A stretch of DNA of 6,649 nucleotides from an uncultured Burkholderiales bacterium (GCA_903923345.1 CAIXXI010000249.1:1-6649); one strand, 5' to 3'; positions 1 to 6,191 are shown, numbered from the stretch's first letter. The notes: generated by a model from the sequence alone, not told the origin. Program-made: numbers and translations.

Positions 1-58
1 ATTTGAATTGATCGACGGGCGGTATCCGCAACTCGAGCGCAAGCAAGCAATCGATTAG
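1..58 (+). CDS. Possible C-terminal tail of an upstream gene (partial)
   Basis: Reading from base 2, eighteen codons stay open to a TAG at 56-58, giving FELIDGRYPQLERKQAID. The other two forward frames hit stops almost at once (TGA at 4-6 and at 9-11). The mix of charged and hydrophobic residues looks like real protein, but eighteen open codons can easily occur by chance and I do not recognise the family. If real, the gene ends 25 bases before the toxin start and lies on the same strand. This is a weak call. Confidence 0.25.
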   Translation, partial: FELIDGRYPQLERKQAID

Positions 59-73
59 TATCATCAGGTGATA
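59..73. promoter_or_regulatory. Near-perfect palindrome upstream of the toxin-antitoxin pair, candidate operator
   Basis: TATCATCAGGTGATA has perfect five-base arms (TATCA at 59-63, TGATA at 69-73) and also pairs 65 with 67, so only the 64/68 pair fails. It lies 10 bases before the toxin GTG. It overlaps AGGTGAT at 66-72, which matches the anti-Shine-Dalgarno complement though spaced rather far from the start, and TATAAC at 72-77, a five-of-six match to a -10 box. No convincing -35 is visible. Autorepression by the winged-helix antitoxin at this site is inferred from how toxin-antitoxin operons usually work. Confidence 0.35.
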
Positions 74-83
74 TAACTTCGCT

Positions 84-449
84 GTGAAAGATCACCTTGT
101 CCGAACGCTCCTCGATTTACATGATCTGATCATCGATCAGGAGGATGGCTACTGGGTCAAGATTGAGGCTTGGGAAGTCGATCCCAGCGTGAATATCCCT
201 CACGGGATTCGGTATGCGCTGACCTTGCACGCCCCCAGTGGAAAGCGGATTTTGGGCTATGACAATGCCCATGCTGTCCGGGTCAAGGCCAAGCGCAGTG
301 TGTATTCAGGTCAGAGAATGACGTTTGATCACAGGCACCGGCACGTAGCCGACAAGGGCGTCCCCTATGAATTCAAGGACGCCAGTCAGTTATTGGCAGA
401 TTTTTTCTTGGAAGTCGATATGGTTCTGAAAGAGGCGAAATCGAAATGA
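84..449 (+). CDS. TumE-type toxin (DUF6516-like), first gene of a toxin-antitoxin module
   Basis: This 121-residue protein resembles the TumE/DUF6516 family of small toxins, whose members sit beside a MarR-like winged-helix antitoxin. Landmarks are YWVKIEAW at 23-30, PHGIRYALTLH at 39-49, GYDNAHAV at 58-65, a histidine-rich DHRHRH at 82-87 and a C-terminal helix PYEFKDASQLLADFF at 94-108. This order and the overall length fit a complete family member. No signal peptide or membrane segment is visible, so it should act in the cytoplasm. The molecular target is not evident from sequence. GTG at 84 is the first possible start, since a TGA in the same frame lies at 69-71. The gene ends in an ATGA overlap with the antitoxin, implying translational coupling. 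Base composition is less GC-rich than the genes to the right, consistent with horizontal acquisition. The family call comes from recalled motifs, not from a search. Confidence 0.75.
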   Translation: MKDHLVRTLLDLHDLIIDQEDGYWVKIEAWEVDPSVNIPHGIRYALTLHAPSGKRILGYDNAHAVRVKAKRSVYSGQRMTFDHRHRHVADKGVPYEFKDASQLLADFFLEVDMVLKEAKSK

Positions 450-793
450 AAGTCATCCGGATCGGTATCGCTTCGCAGGAGCAGATTCGCGAACGCGTCC
501 TAGCCATTGCCAGGGGCGAGATCAAACCCAGGACAACAGACCCCAAGATCTGGTTCACGTCGATGCACTCACTGTCGCAAGTCTTGAGCGACGAAAATCG
601 TGCGCTCCTTGAGGTCATCCGAACTTCAAGGCCCTCGTCGATCAGCGAACTCGCGAGCATCACCGGGCGAAAACAAGGCAATCTTTCCCGTACCCTGAGA
701 ACCATGTCTCGGTACGGACTGGTCAAGATGCAAAGAGTCGACCGATGCGTTCGCCCGATCGTGCAAGCGGATAGTTACCAAATCACGGCCTGA
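446..793 (+). CDS. Winged-helix DNA-binding antitoxin (TumA / HVO_A0114-like)
   Basis: This 115-residue protein is the probable antitoxin and autorepressor of the module. The N-terminal half (about 1-48) contains DPKIWFTSMHSLSQVLS, a segment typical of the MarR-like partners of TumE/DUF6516 toxins. Residues about 50-110 form a winged helix-turn-helix: LLEVIRTSRPSSISELA is followed by the recognition helix region GRKQGNLSRTLRTMSRYGLV (74-93) and then a basic wing. The ATG at 446 shares ATGA with the toxin stop, and AGAGG at 431-435 gives a ribosome binding site 10 bases upstream. Toxin-before-antitoxin order is less usual for toxin-antitoxin operons in general but is compatible with this type. 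Family knowledge suggests it neutralises the toxin and binds its own promoter. The palindrome at 59-73 is the obvious candidate site. The TGA stop at 791-793 touches the terminator of the opposing gene. Confidence 0.75.
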   Translation: MKVIRIGIASQEQIRERVLAIARGEIKPRTTDPKIWFTSMHSLSQVLSDENRALLEVIRTSRPSSISELASITGRKQGNLSRTLRTMSRYGLVKMQRVDRCVRPIVQADSYQITA

Positions 794-818
794 AGAAAGC
801 AGGCCTGATTCAGCCTGC
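793..818 (-). terminator. Probable intrinsic terminator of the Bug gene
   Basis: On the minus strand GCAGGC, an eight-base loop and GCCTGC are followed directly by TTTCTT (stem arms at 813-818 and 799-804, T-rich tract at 793-798). It starts 7 bases after the stop codon of the Bug gene. The six-base stem is GC-rich but short and the T tract is interrupted by one C, so strength is uncertain. On the plus strand no T run follows, so it should not terminate the toxin-antitoxin transcript efficiently. Confidence 0.5.
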
Positions 819-824
819 ACCGAT

Positions 825-1847
825 TCAATCGACCTTGATGTTGCCGGACTTGATCACGTCGCCGAATCGCGTGGAGACCATCTTCATGTATCGGCTGAAT
901 TCGTCGGAGCGTCGATAATCCATCTCCATCGAGATGGTCGCGAAGGCCTGCTTCACTTCGGGCGAGAGCATCGCCTTTTCCAGTTCGGCCGCCAGCCGAT
1001 CGACCACTGCCTTGGGCGTGCGGGCCGGAACCATGATGCCGATCCAGGCGCCCAGGTCGAATCCCGGAATGCCAGCTGCATTGGCCAGTGGCGGAATGCC
1101 GGGTGTGACGCTGCTGCCTTTTTCCAGGGACACGCCCAGAGCCTTGAGCCGGCCATTACGCACCAGCGGCATGGTGGCTGCAGCGGTTTCCAGGCAATAG
1201 GCCACCTGCCCGCTCATCACATCGGTCAGCGCCGGCACGGAGCCTTTGTAAGGCACATGCAACGCCTGCAGCCCCAGGGCGGCATTGAATGATTCGGCAA
1301 TGATGTGTGCGGTTGCGCCGGTGCCTGAGGAACCGAATGCGTACTTGCCCGGATTGGCCTTGACCAGCGCAACGAATTCGCGCGCATCACGGGCCGGAAA
1401 ATCCGGCGCAGTCACCAGCACATAGGGCGAGATGCCCAGCATGCAGATCGGTGTCAGGTCTCGCTCGGGATCAAAGGGCGTCTTGGTCAGCAGGGGCGAG
1501 ATGGTCACCGGGCCACTGGAGGCCGCCAGCAGTGTGTAGCCGTCGGGTGCTGCCTTGGCCACCGCATCGGTGCCGATCGTGCCGCCAGCACCTGCGCGGT
1601 TGTCGACGACGATCGGCTGCGCCAGCAGCTTGGTCAGTTCCTGGGAGATGACCCGGGCGACCTGGTCGGTGGCCTGCCCCGGGGGCCAGGGCACCATCAT
1701 GCGAATCGGGCGTGAGGGGTAAGCGGCCTGAGCATTGGCCAGACCCGGCATCGCCGCGACTGCGGCTGCGGCTTGCAGCAGCGTGCGCCGACGCATCGTG
1801 CCCGGACTGGAATCGGGCGAGGTCTGGTCAGTATGGATCCGGGTCAT
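825..1847 (-). CDS. Bug/TctC-type periplasmic substrate-binding protein with Tat-like signal
   Basis: This 340-residue protein belongs to the Bug family of periplasmic solute receptors of tripartite tricarboxylate transporters, which capture small carboxylates and related compounds. The signal has twin arginines in MRRRTLLQ (18-25), a hydrophobic alanine-rich stretch and a probable ANA cleavage site at 37-39. Family landmarks follow: VPWPPGQATDQVAR (52-65), VVDNRAGAGGTIGTDAVAKA (80-99), PDGYTLL (101-107), FGSSGTGATAH (171-181), HVPYKGSVPALTDVMSGQV (197-215) and GRLKALGVS (232-240). Length is normal for the family. The first ATG is chosen because AGGAG lies 6 bases upstream (1854-1858); the internal ATG at residue 18 has no such site, so the signal has a 17-residue leader. 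No TctA or TctB membrane partner is present in the window, so this is an orphan receptor as is common in Burkholderiales. The ligand cannot be told from sequence. Confidence 0.93.
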   Translation of the reverse strand: MTRIHTDQTSPDSSPGTMRRRTLLQAAAAVAAMPGLANAQAAYPSRPIRMMVPWPPGQATDQVARVISQELTKLLAQPIVVDNRAGAGGTIGTDAVAKAAPDGYTLLAASSGPVTISPLLTKTPFDPERDLTPICMLGISPYVLVTAPDFPARDAREFVALVKANPGKYAFGSSGTGATAHIIAESFNAALGLQALHVPYKGSVPALTDVMSGQVAYCLETAAATMPLVRNGRLKALGVSLEKGSSVTPGIPPLANAAGIPGFDLGAWIGIMVPARTPKAVVDRLAAELEKAMLSPEVKQAFATISMEMDYRRSDEFSRYMKMVSTRFGDVIKSGNIKVD

Positions 1848-1853
1848 GCGAGT

Positions 1854-1858
1854 CTCCT
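1854..1858 (-). promoter_or_regulatory. Ribosome binding site of the Bug gene
   Basis: AGGAG on the minus strand lies 6 bases upstream of the ATG at 1845-1847. It decides in favour of the long N-terminus rather than the start 17 codons further in. The 86-base gap before this gene (1848-1933) shows no clear promoter or terminator, so it may be read through from the methyltransferase gene or have its own promoter. Confidence 0.7.
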
Positions 1859-1933
1859 GCTATGGGTTCTTGTGTCGTGTCGGCATGTCCATCCCTGAAG
1901 CGAAGGACCGCCGCAATCGGCCGACGCCGCACG

Positions 1934-2977
1934 TTAATCGACGCCTGCCGGCTTTGCAATCGGCATCTGCATCCGGATCGGCGCCGCTTCGATCTGACGG
2001 GCGCGCAGCTGACCGCATCCGGCATCGACATCCTGCCCGGCAGAGTCACGCAGCGTTGCCAGCACACCGCGCTCACGCAACTGTCGCACCAGCTCGACGC
2101 TTCGGGCGTGAGGCGGGCGCCGATGCGCGCTGCCATCGATCGCATTCACCGGGATGAAGTTCATCACTGCGTACTGCCCGGCCAGCAGCCGCACGATCGA
2201 ATCAGCTTCGTCCTGTCCGTCGTTCAGGCCGTCGATCAGAGTCCACTGGTACTGAATCGGGTAACCGGTGCGATCGGCATAGGCCTGTGCGAGCCCGACC
2301 AGTTCAGACGGATCGATCTGCGGCGCACGCGGCAGCAGCTCGCGGCGCAGGTCGGCGCGGGTGGTGTGCAGTGACACCGCGAGCGCAGGCCGAACCCGCT
2401 GTTCGGGCAGGCGCTCGAACACGCGGTGATCGCCAACCGTCGAGAACACCAGTTGCTTGTGGCCGATCCCACCGAGTGTGCCGAGTGCATCGATCGCCTC
2501 CAGCACCGCCTCCAGATTGTGAGCCGGCTCGCCCATGCCCATGAAGACCACCTTGCGTACCGGCCTGCGCATCCGGGCCAGGGTCACCTGGGCCAGGATC
2601 TCGGTGCTGTCGAGCTGGCGCAGCAAGCCGTCGCGCCCGGTCATGCAGAAGGTGCATCCAACGGCGCAGCCCACCTGGGTCGAGACGCACACGCCCTGGC
2701 GTGGCAGCAGAACCGATTCAACCGTCTGGCCTCGCTGCAGCGCGACCAGCAGCCGCACTGAGCCATCCTGTGCTGGGTGCTCGCTGACCACCTGTGCCAG
2801 CGAAGCAAGCCATTGGCGCAATGCCGGAAGCGCGTCGATGACCTGCCTGGGCAGGAAGTTTGCGGCTGCGCGTGCACCGCCGTCGAGTGGCTCGCCATTC
2901 AGCCAGTTGCGACAGATGCGGGTGATGTGAACCGGCGCCGCACCGAGCTCACTCAAGCGGGTAATCAGCGCCTGCAT
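1934..2977 (-). CDS. RlmN/Cfr-family radical SAM rRNA methyltransferase, short paralogue
   Basis: This 347-residue protein belongs to the RlmN/Cfr family, radical SAM enzymes that methylate adenine 2503 of 23S rRNA (RlmN also acts on certain tRNAs). The 4Fe-4S cluster cysteines are C104, C108 and C111 in CAVGCTFC. C97 in CVSTQVGC matches the catalytic C118 of E. coli RlmN, and C321 in DAGCGQL matches the methyl-carrying C355. GMGEP (147-151) and SLHTT (202-206) are the SAM-binding and core motifs. All key cysteines are therefore present. It is shorter than E. coli RlmN (384 residues), and the N-terminal accessory domain is reduced to about 90 residues. It differs from recalled RlmN at STVG (179-182, usually STSG), RDSAG (310-314, usually RKTRG) and DAGCGQL (usually DAACGQL). 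The ATG overlaps the EamA stop as TGATG, implying coupled translation. The context is not the pilF-ispG-hisS neighbourhood common for betaproteobacterial rlmN, so it is probably a second copy. The exact product is unknown. Confidence 0.85.
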   Translation of the reverse strand: MQALITRLSELGAAPVHITRICRNWLNGEPLDGGARAAANFLPRQVIDALPALRQWLASLAQVVSEHPAQDGSVRLLVALQRGQTVESVLLPRQGVCVSTQVGCAVGCTFCMTGRDGLLRQLDSTEILAQVTLARMRRPVRKVVFMGMGEPAHNLEAVLEAIDALGTLGGIGHKQLVFSTVGDHRVFERLPEQRVRPALAVSLHTTRADLRRELLPRAPQIDPSELVGLAQAYADRTGYPIQYQWTLIDGLNDGQDEADSIVRLLAGQYAVMNFIPVNAIDGSAHRRPPHARSVELVRQLRERGVLATLRDSAGQDVDAGCGQLRARQIEAAPIRMQMPIAKPAGVD

Positions 2978-3912
2978 CAGGCCTTCACCGGCGGCGGGTT
3001 GCGACTTTCATGGCGCGCGAGCATCGCAATCGCAGCGACGATGACCGCACCGCCTGCAAAGGTCGAGGGCCGCACCGGGTCGCTGAAGACGATCCAGCCA
3101 ATCAATGCAGCCCACAGCAGATCAACGAATTTGGCCGATTGGGTTGCAGAGATGTCCGTGGCCACGATCGAGCGGGTGACGCAGTAGTGCCCGACCGTGC
3201 CGATCATTCCGCCCGCGATGGCCTGCAGCCAGTTCATCGGGGTGAGTGTTGACCAGAAGGGCAGGGCCAGCGGCAGCGACATCAGCGTGACCAGCAGGGT
3301 CTGCCAGAAGACGATCACGGCGGGTGAATCGCGGCGCGACAGCAGCTTGGTCAGCAGAAACGAGGCGGCGAAGATGGGAGAGGCCGCAAGCATCGCCAGG
3401 TTGTACCAGCCACCGGTGCCCGAAATGCCTGGGCCTACAATCACCAGCACGCCGATGAAGCCGGCCACAACCGCCAGCCAGCGAGCGCGACTCATCGGTT
3501 CATTGAGCCACAGCGAAGCGCCCAGCAGCACGAACAGCGGATTGGTGAATCCGATCGCGGTCATGTCGGCGAGCGGCAGATGCGGCAGGGCGAAGAACCA
3601 CAGCATCAGGCCCACGGTGTGCAGCGCACTGCGCCAGACCTGCCCCGAATAGGAGTCGGGCTTGAGCCGGCGCAGCCCATAGCGCCAGAGCAGCGGGAGC
3701 ACCGGGATCATGCCGAACAGGTAGCGCAGGAACTGGGCCTGCAGGGGATTGACCGACTGGGTCAAGGCACGAAGCATCGCATTGGCGATCGAAAAGCTCA
3801 GGCCTGCGGCCAGCGCCCACACGATGCCCCGGGCGACCGGTGACATGCTGGAAAAGCGCATCCTGGCCCGACGCACAAGGCTGCGCAGCCGCCACAAGCG
3901 AGGGCGAGACAC
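2977..3912 (-). CDS. EamA-family (DMT superfamily) transporter
   Basis: This 311-residue inner-membrane protein has two tandem EamA repeats of about five helices each (roughly 27-160 and 170-298), ten membrane segments in total. Repeat 1 closes with the characteristic run TNPLFVLLGASLWLNEP (123-139) followed by LAVVAGFIGVLVIVGPG. Repeat 2 has SAKFVDLLWAALIGWIVFSD (259-278). Members export amino acids, metabolites or their analogues, but substrate cannot be inferred. The annotated start is GTG at 3910-3912, 3 bases after the M20 stop, and it gives an unusual leader with eight arginines in the first 19 residues. ATG at residue 18 or 23 are alternatives, and none of the three has a clear ribosome binding site. 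The more typical family start would be MSPVARGIVW at residue 23. The stop overlaps the next gene by one base, so it is the middle gene of a tight M20-EamA-methyltransferase run. Confidence 0.88.
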   Translation of the reverse strand: MSRPRLWRLRSLVRRARMRFSSMSPVARGIVWALAAGLSFSIANAMLRALTQSVNPLQAQFLRYLFGMIPVLPLLWRYGLRRLKPDSYSGQVWRSALHTVGLMLWFFALPHLPLADMTAIGFTNPLFVLLGASLWLNEPMSRARWLAVVAGFIGVLVIVGPGISGTGGWYNLAMLAASPIFAASFLLTKLLSRRDSPAVIVFWQTLLVTLMSLPLALPFWSTLTPMNWLQAIAGGMIGTVGHYCVTRSIVATDISATQSAKFVDLLWAALIGWIVFSDPVRPSTFAGGAVIVAAIAMLARHESRNPPPVKA

Positions 3913-3915
3913 CGA

Positions 3916-5229
3916 TCAGAGCCTGCGTCGATTCACGCCGCACCAGCGAGCGATGAATCGGGTCAGCACCTCGGTACAACGCATCGTGCTGTCGATCGAG
4001 ACCCACTCGTCGATACCGTGAATCGAAGCGCCGTTGGGTCCGTAGCAGGTGGCTGGAATCGGGCCATAGAGGTTGAAGCTTCGGGCATCGGTGGTGCCGG
4101 TGCCGACGGTGAGTTCAAGGGTCTCGCCGGTCACATCCCGATGGCAGCGGGTCAGTTCGGTGAGCACGGGTTGCCCCGCATCCAGCACACAGCCCTCTGA
4201 CTGAAAGCCCTTGTAGATCACCTTGTAGCGGATGCTGTCGCGTGAAGGCGAGGCCTCATGGGCCTCGGCCAGCCGCTGTTCGACCTGGGCGCGCACGTCT
4301 GCCGCACTCATGTCGGGATAGAAGGACAAGCGGATGTCGGCCGTGCAGGTGGTGGCCACTGAAGAATTCCATTCGCCCCCATTGAGCCGACCCAGATTGA
4401 AATTGATCGGGTGCTCGTGCGCGCACCACAATGCATGGCGTCGGGCCGGTTCGTTCCACTCACGCTCGAGCAGCTTGAGCTCTGCAAACAGATTGCGGGC
4501 TGCATCAATTGCATTGGTGCCGGTGTGCGCCACCATGGCATGCACCGGGATGCCGGTGACTTCAAGGGTGAGCCACATCACACCGAGCTGCGCACGCAGC
4601 AGGCCCTCGCCGGGCTCGGTGATGATCGCGGCGTCAGCGTGATAGCCCTGCACCAGGCAGGCCAGCGCACCGTTGCCGGTGCACTCTTCTTCGATCACCG
4701 ATTGCAGATAGACCGGCGCAGCCGGCTCCAGACCCACCGCCTGCAGTGCTCGAAATGCATTGAGCCAGGCGATGATGCCGGCCTTCATGTCGGCGGCGCC
4801 TCGACCATAGAGCCGATCGCCGTCCAGGCGCGGCGAAAACGGCGGGGAGGCCCACATCGACGCATTGCCCACCGGCACCACATCGATATGGCCGTTCAGG
4901 ATCAGCGATCGGCCCTTCACTTCGGTGGGCTGGTGCACGCCGACCACATTCGGGCGGCCGTCGTACGAGATCAGCGAGGGCGACCAGCCGCGATGCGTGC
5001 GCAGCTTGGCTTCATCGATGTCGAAGCGGTCTACCCGCAGGCCCATCGAAGCCATGCGATCGGCCATCCAGTTCTGAGCGGCTGCCTCTTCGCCCAGCAA
5101 TGACGGCAAGGCCACCAGATCGGACAGCATGCTGACGGTGTCGCCGCGAAGCTGCGCAACCGAGGCAGCGAGGTCGGCTTCGAGCTGTGCGTCCACTTGA
5201 GGCAGCGGGGCGAGCAGGGCGGCATTCAT
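3916..5229 (-). CDS. M20-family metallopeptidase/deacylase (ArgE/DapE-like)
   Basis: This 437-residue cytoplasmic dinuclear zinc hydrolase belongs to the ArgE/DapE/ACY1 group, which cleaves amide bonds in N-acyl amino acids, peptides or related small molecules. Predicted metal ligands are H114 and D116 region in LNGHIDVVP (111-119), bridging D147 in YGRGAADMKAG (141-151), E182 in the EEECTGNG segment (180-187) with E181 as catalytic base, E205 in ITEPG, and H404 in GASIHGIDEW. The central dimerisation domain spans about 210-325, including VHAMVAHTGTNAIDAA. RTHRGWSPSL (77-86) and GRSLILNGHIDVVP resemble the 420-440 residue ArgE/DapE-family deacylases rather than classical ArgE of about 385. 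All catalytic residues are present. No signal peptide is seen. GGAG at 5238-5241 lies 8 bases before the ATG and supports this start. It is first in a run with an EamA transporter and an RlmN-like gene. The absence of arginine or lysine biosynthesis genes argues against a housekeeping ArgE or DapE role. The substrate is unknown. Confidence 0.9.
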   Translation of the reverse strand: MNAALLAPLPQVDAQLEADLAASVAQLRGDTVSMLSDLVALPSLLGEEAAAQNWMADRMASMGLRVDRFDIDEAKLRTHRGWSPSLISYDGRPNVVGVHQPTEVKGRSLILNGHIDVVPVGNASMWASPPFSPRLDGDRLYGRGAADMKAGIIAWLNAFRALQAVGLEPAAPVYLQSVIEEECTGNGALACLVQGYHADAAIITEPGEGLLRAQLGVMWLTLEVTGIPVHAMVAHTGTNAIDAARNLFAELKLLEREWNEPARRHALWCAHEHPINFNLGRLNGGEWNSSVATTCTADIRLSFYPDMSAADVRAQVEQRLAEAHEASPSRDSIRYKVIYKGFQSEGCVLDAGQPVLTELTRCHRDVTGETLELTVGTGTTDARSFNLYGPIPATCYGPNGASIHGIDEWVSIDSTMRCTEVLTRFIARWCGVNRRRL

Positions 5230-5300
5230 GGATGGGTCTCCGTATCAATTGATTGAAAGCGCAGTCAGATGCGCCAAAGCCTGCCGGTAGACTAGCAAAC
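5230..5300. promoter_or_regulatory. Divergent intergenic region with 10-base palindrome
   Basis: These 71 bases separate the M20 gene from the divergent EamA gene and should hold both promoters. A perfect palindrome ATCAATTGAT occupies 5244-5253, just upstream of the M20 ribosome binding site (5238-5241) and so inside its likely 5' leader, where a bound protein could block transcription. TAGACT at 5288-5293 is a four-of-six match to a -10 box for the + strand gene, with no convincing -35. These are visual matches only. Confidence 0.35.
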
Positions 5301-6191
5301 ATGCCCCGCACCTCCGAACGCCGAGCCATCGGCCTGATGCTTTGTGCATTGTGTTTTCTGATCCTGCTCGATGCCAGCGGCAAGTGGCTGGGCATGCGCG
5401 GCTTTCCGGTGGCCGCCATCACCTGGTGGCGTTACCTCGGGCACATGCTGCTGGTGCTCGCCCTGTTTCTGCCCACCCGCGGCATGGCCGTGCTGCGAAC
5501 GACCAGCCTCAAGCGTCAGGCGCTGCGCGGTGCATTCATGGTGCTGATCTCGCTGCTGTATTTCGCAGCCCTGCGTGAAATGCCTCTGGCTCAGGCGACC
5601 GCAATTTTTTTCACCACGCCGATGATGACCACGCTGTTTGCGACGGTCTTCCTGCGTGAACGCCCCGGTCTGGCGATCTGGATGTCGATCGTGGTCGGCT
5701 TTGCCGGGGTGCTGATCGTGATCCGTCCGGGCGGCGACCTGCCACTGACCGGATCGCTGCTGGTGCTGGGTGCGGCGGCCGGAAACGGCGCCTATCAGAC
5801 GCTCACCCGCGCCCAGGCGCTGGCTGATCCGCCTGAAGTTCAGGTGCTGTACGCCGGACTGGCCGGAGCGGCGGTCATGACACTGGCGATCCCGCTCTGG
5901 TGGGAGCCGGGATGGTGGGCATCACCGGCTTTCAGCGCCTTCGATTGGCTGGTTTTTGCCCTGATCGGCGTGGTTGGAGCGCTCGGCCATTTGCTGCTGG
6001 CGCGGGCCTTCAGCCTCGCGCCGGCGTCACGCCTGAGCCCCTGGACCTATTCCCAGATGCTGCTGTCGATTGCCCTGGGCTGGGCAGCCTTTGGTACTGC
6101 CCCCGATGCGGTGGCGCTGATCGGCATGGCCGTGATTGCGCTGAGCCCGCACATCATCTGGCTGTTCAAAAAGCCGGATCTGAGGCGGTGA
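5301..6191 (+). CDS. EamA-family (DMT superfamily) transporter, divergent paralogue
   Basis: This 296-residue inner-membrane protein has two EamA repeats (about 8-142 and 150-290) and about ten membrane helices. The end of repeat 1, MPLAQATAIFFTTPMMTTLF (94-113) followed by IWMSIVVGFAGVLIVIRPGG, aligns well with the same part of the other EamA protein in this window, so the two are paralogues. Repeat 2 contains GHLLLARAFSLAPASRLSPW (229-248), a typical pattern. ATG at 5301 is preferred. An in-frame TTG at 5253 would add 16 hydrophilic residues (MKAQSDAPKPAGRLAN) but has no ribosome binding site and overlaps the palindrome. The ATG itself also lacks a clear ribosome binding site. It is divergent from the M20 gene, and its 3' end overlaps the HDOD gene by 26 bases on the opposite strand. 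Substrate is unknown. Confidence 0.88.
   Translation: MPRTSERRAIGLMLCALCFLILLDASGKWLGMRGFPVAAITWWRYLGHMLLVLALFLPTRGMAVLRTTSLKRQALRGAFMVLISLLYFAALREMPLAQATAIFFTTPMMTTLFATVFLRERPGLAIWMSIVVGFAGVLIVIRPGGDLPLTGSLLVLGAAAGNGAYQTLTRAQALADPPEVQVLYAGLAGAAVMTLAIPLWWEPGWWASPAFSAFDWLVFALIGVVGALGHLLLARAFSLAPASRLSPWTYSQMLLSIALGWAAFGTAPDAVALIGMAVIALSPHIIWLFKKPDLRR

Noticed and set aside
373..726. 117-codon minus-strand frame opposite the toxin-antitoxin genes
   Set aside because: The plus-strand pair has family motifs and an ATGA coupling, whereas this frame has neither motif nor ribosome binding site support.
1910..1921. GCCG-CAAT-CGGC hairpin between the RlmN-like and Bug genes
   Set aside because: The stem is only four base pairs and no T run follows on the minus strand, so it does not qualify as a terminator.
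1712..2374. 220-codon open frame on the + strand opposite the Bug and RlmN-like genes
   Set aside because: It spans the ends of two well-supported genes and their gap, with low-complexity arginine-rich translation and no family resemblance.
3500..4006. 168-codon minus-strand frame across the M20/EamA junction
   Set aside because: It is an out-of-frame shadow of two clear genes, with composition typical of frame-shifted GC-rich sequence.
4411..5103. 230-codon open frame on the + strand opposite the M20 gene
   Set aside because: It lies entirely antisense to a clear M20 hydrolase, shows no recognisable domain, and long antisense frames are expected in GC-rich coding sequence.
5253..5300. TTG start extending the divergent EamA protein by 16 residues
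   Set aside because: There is no ribosome binding site, the added residues are not membrane-like, and the start would fall in the palindrome; ATG at 5301 fits the family better.
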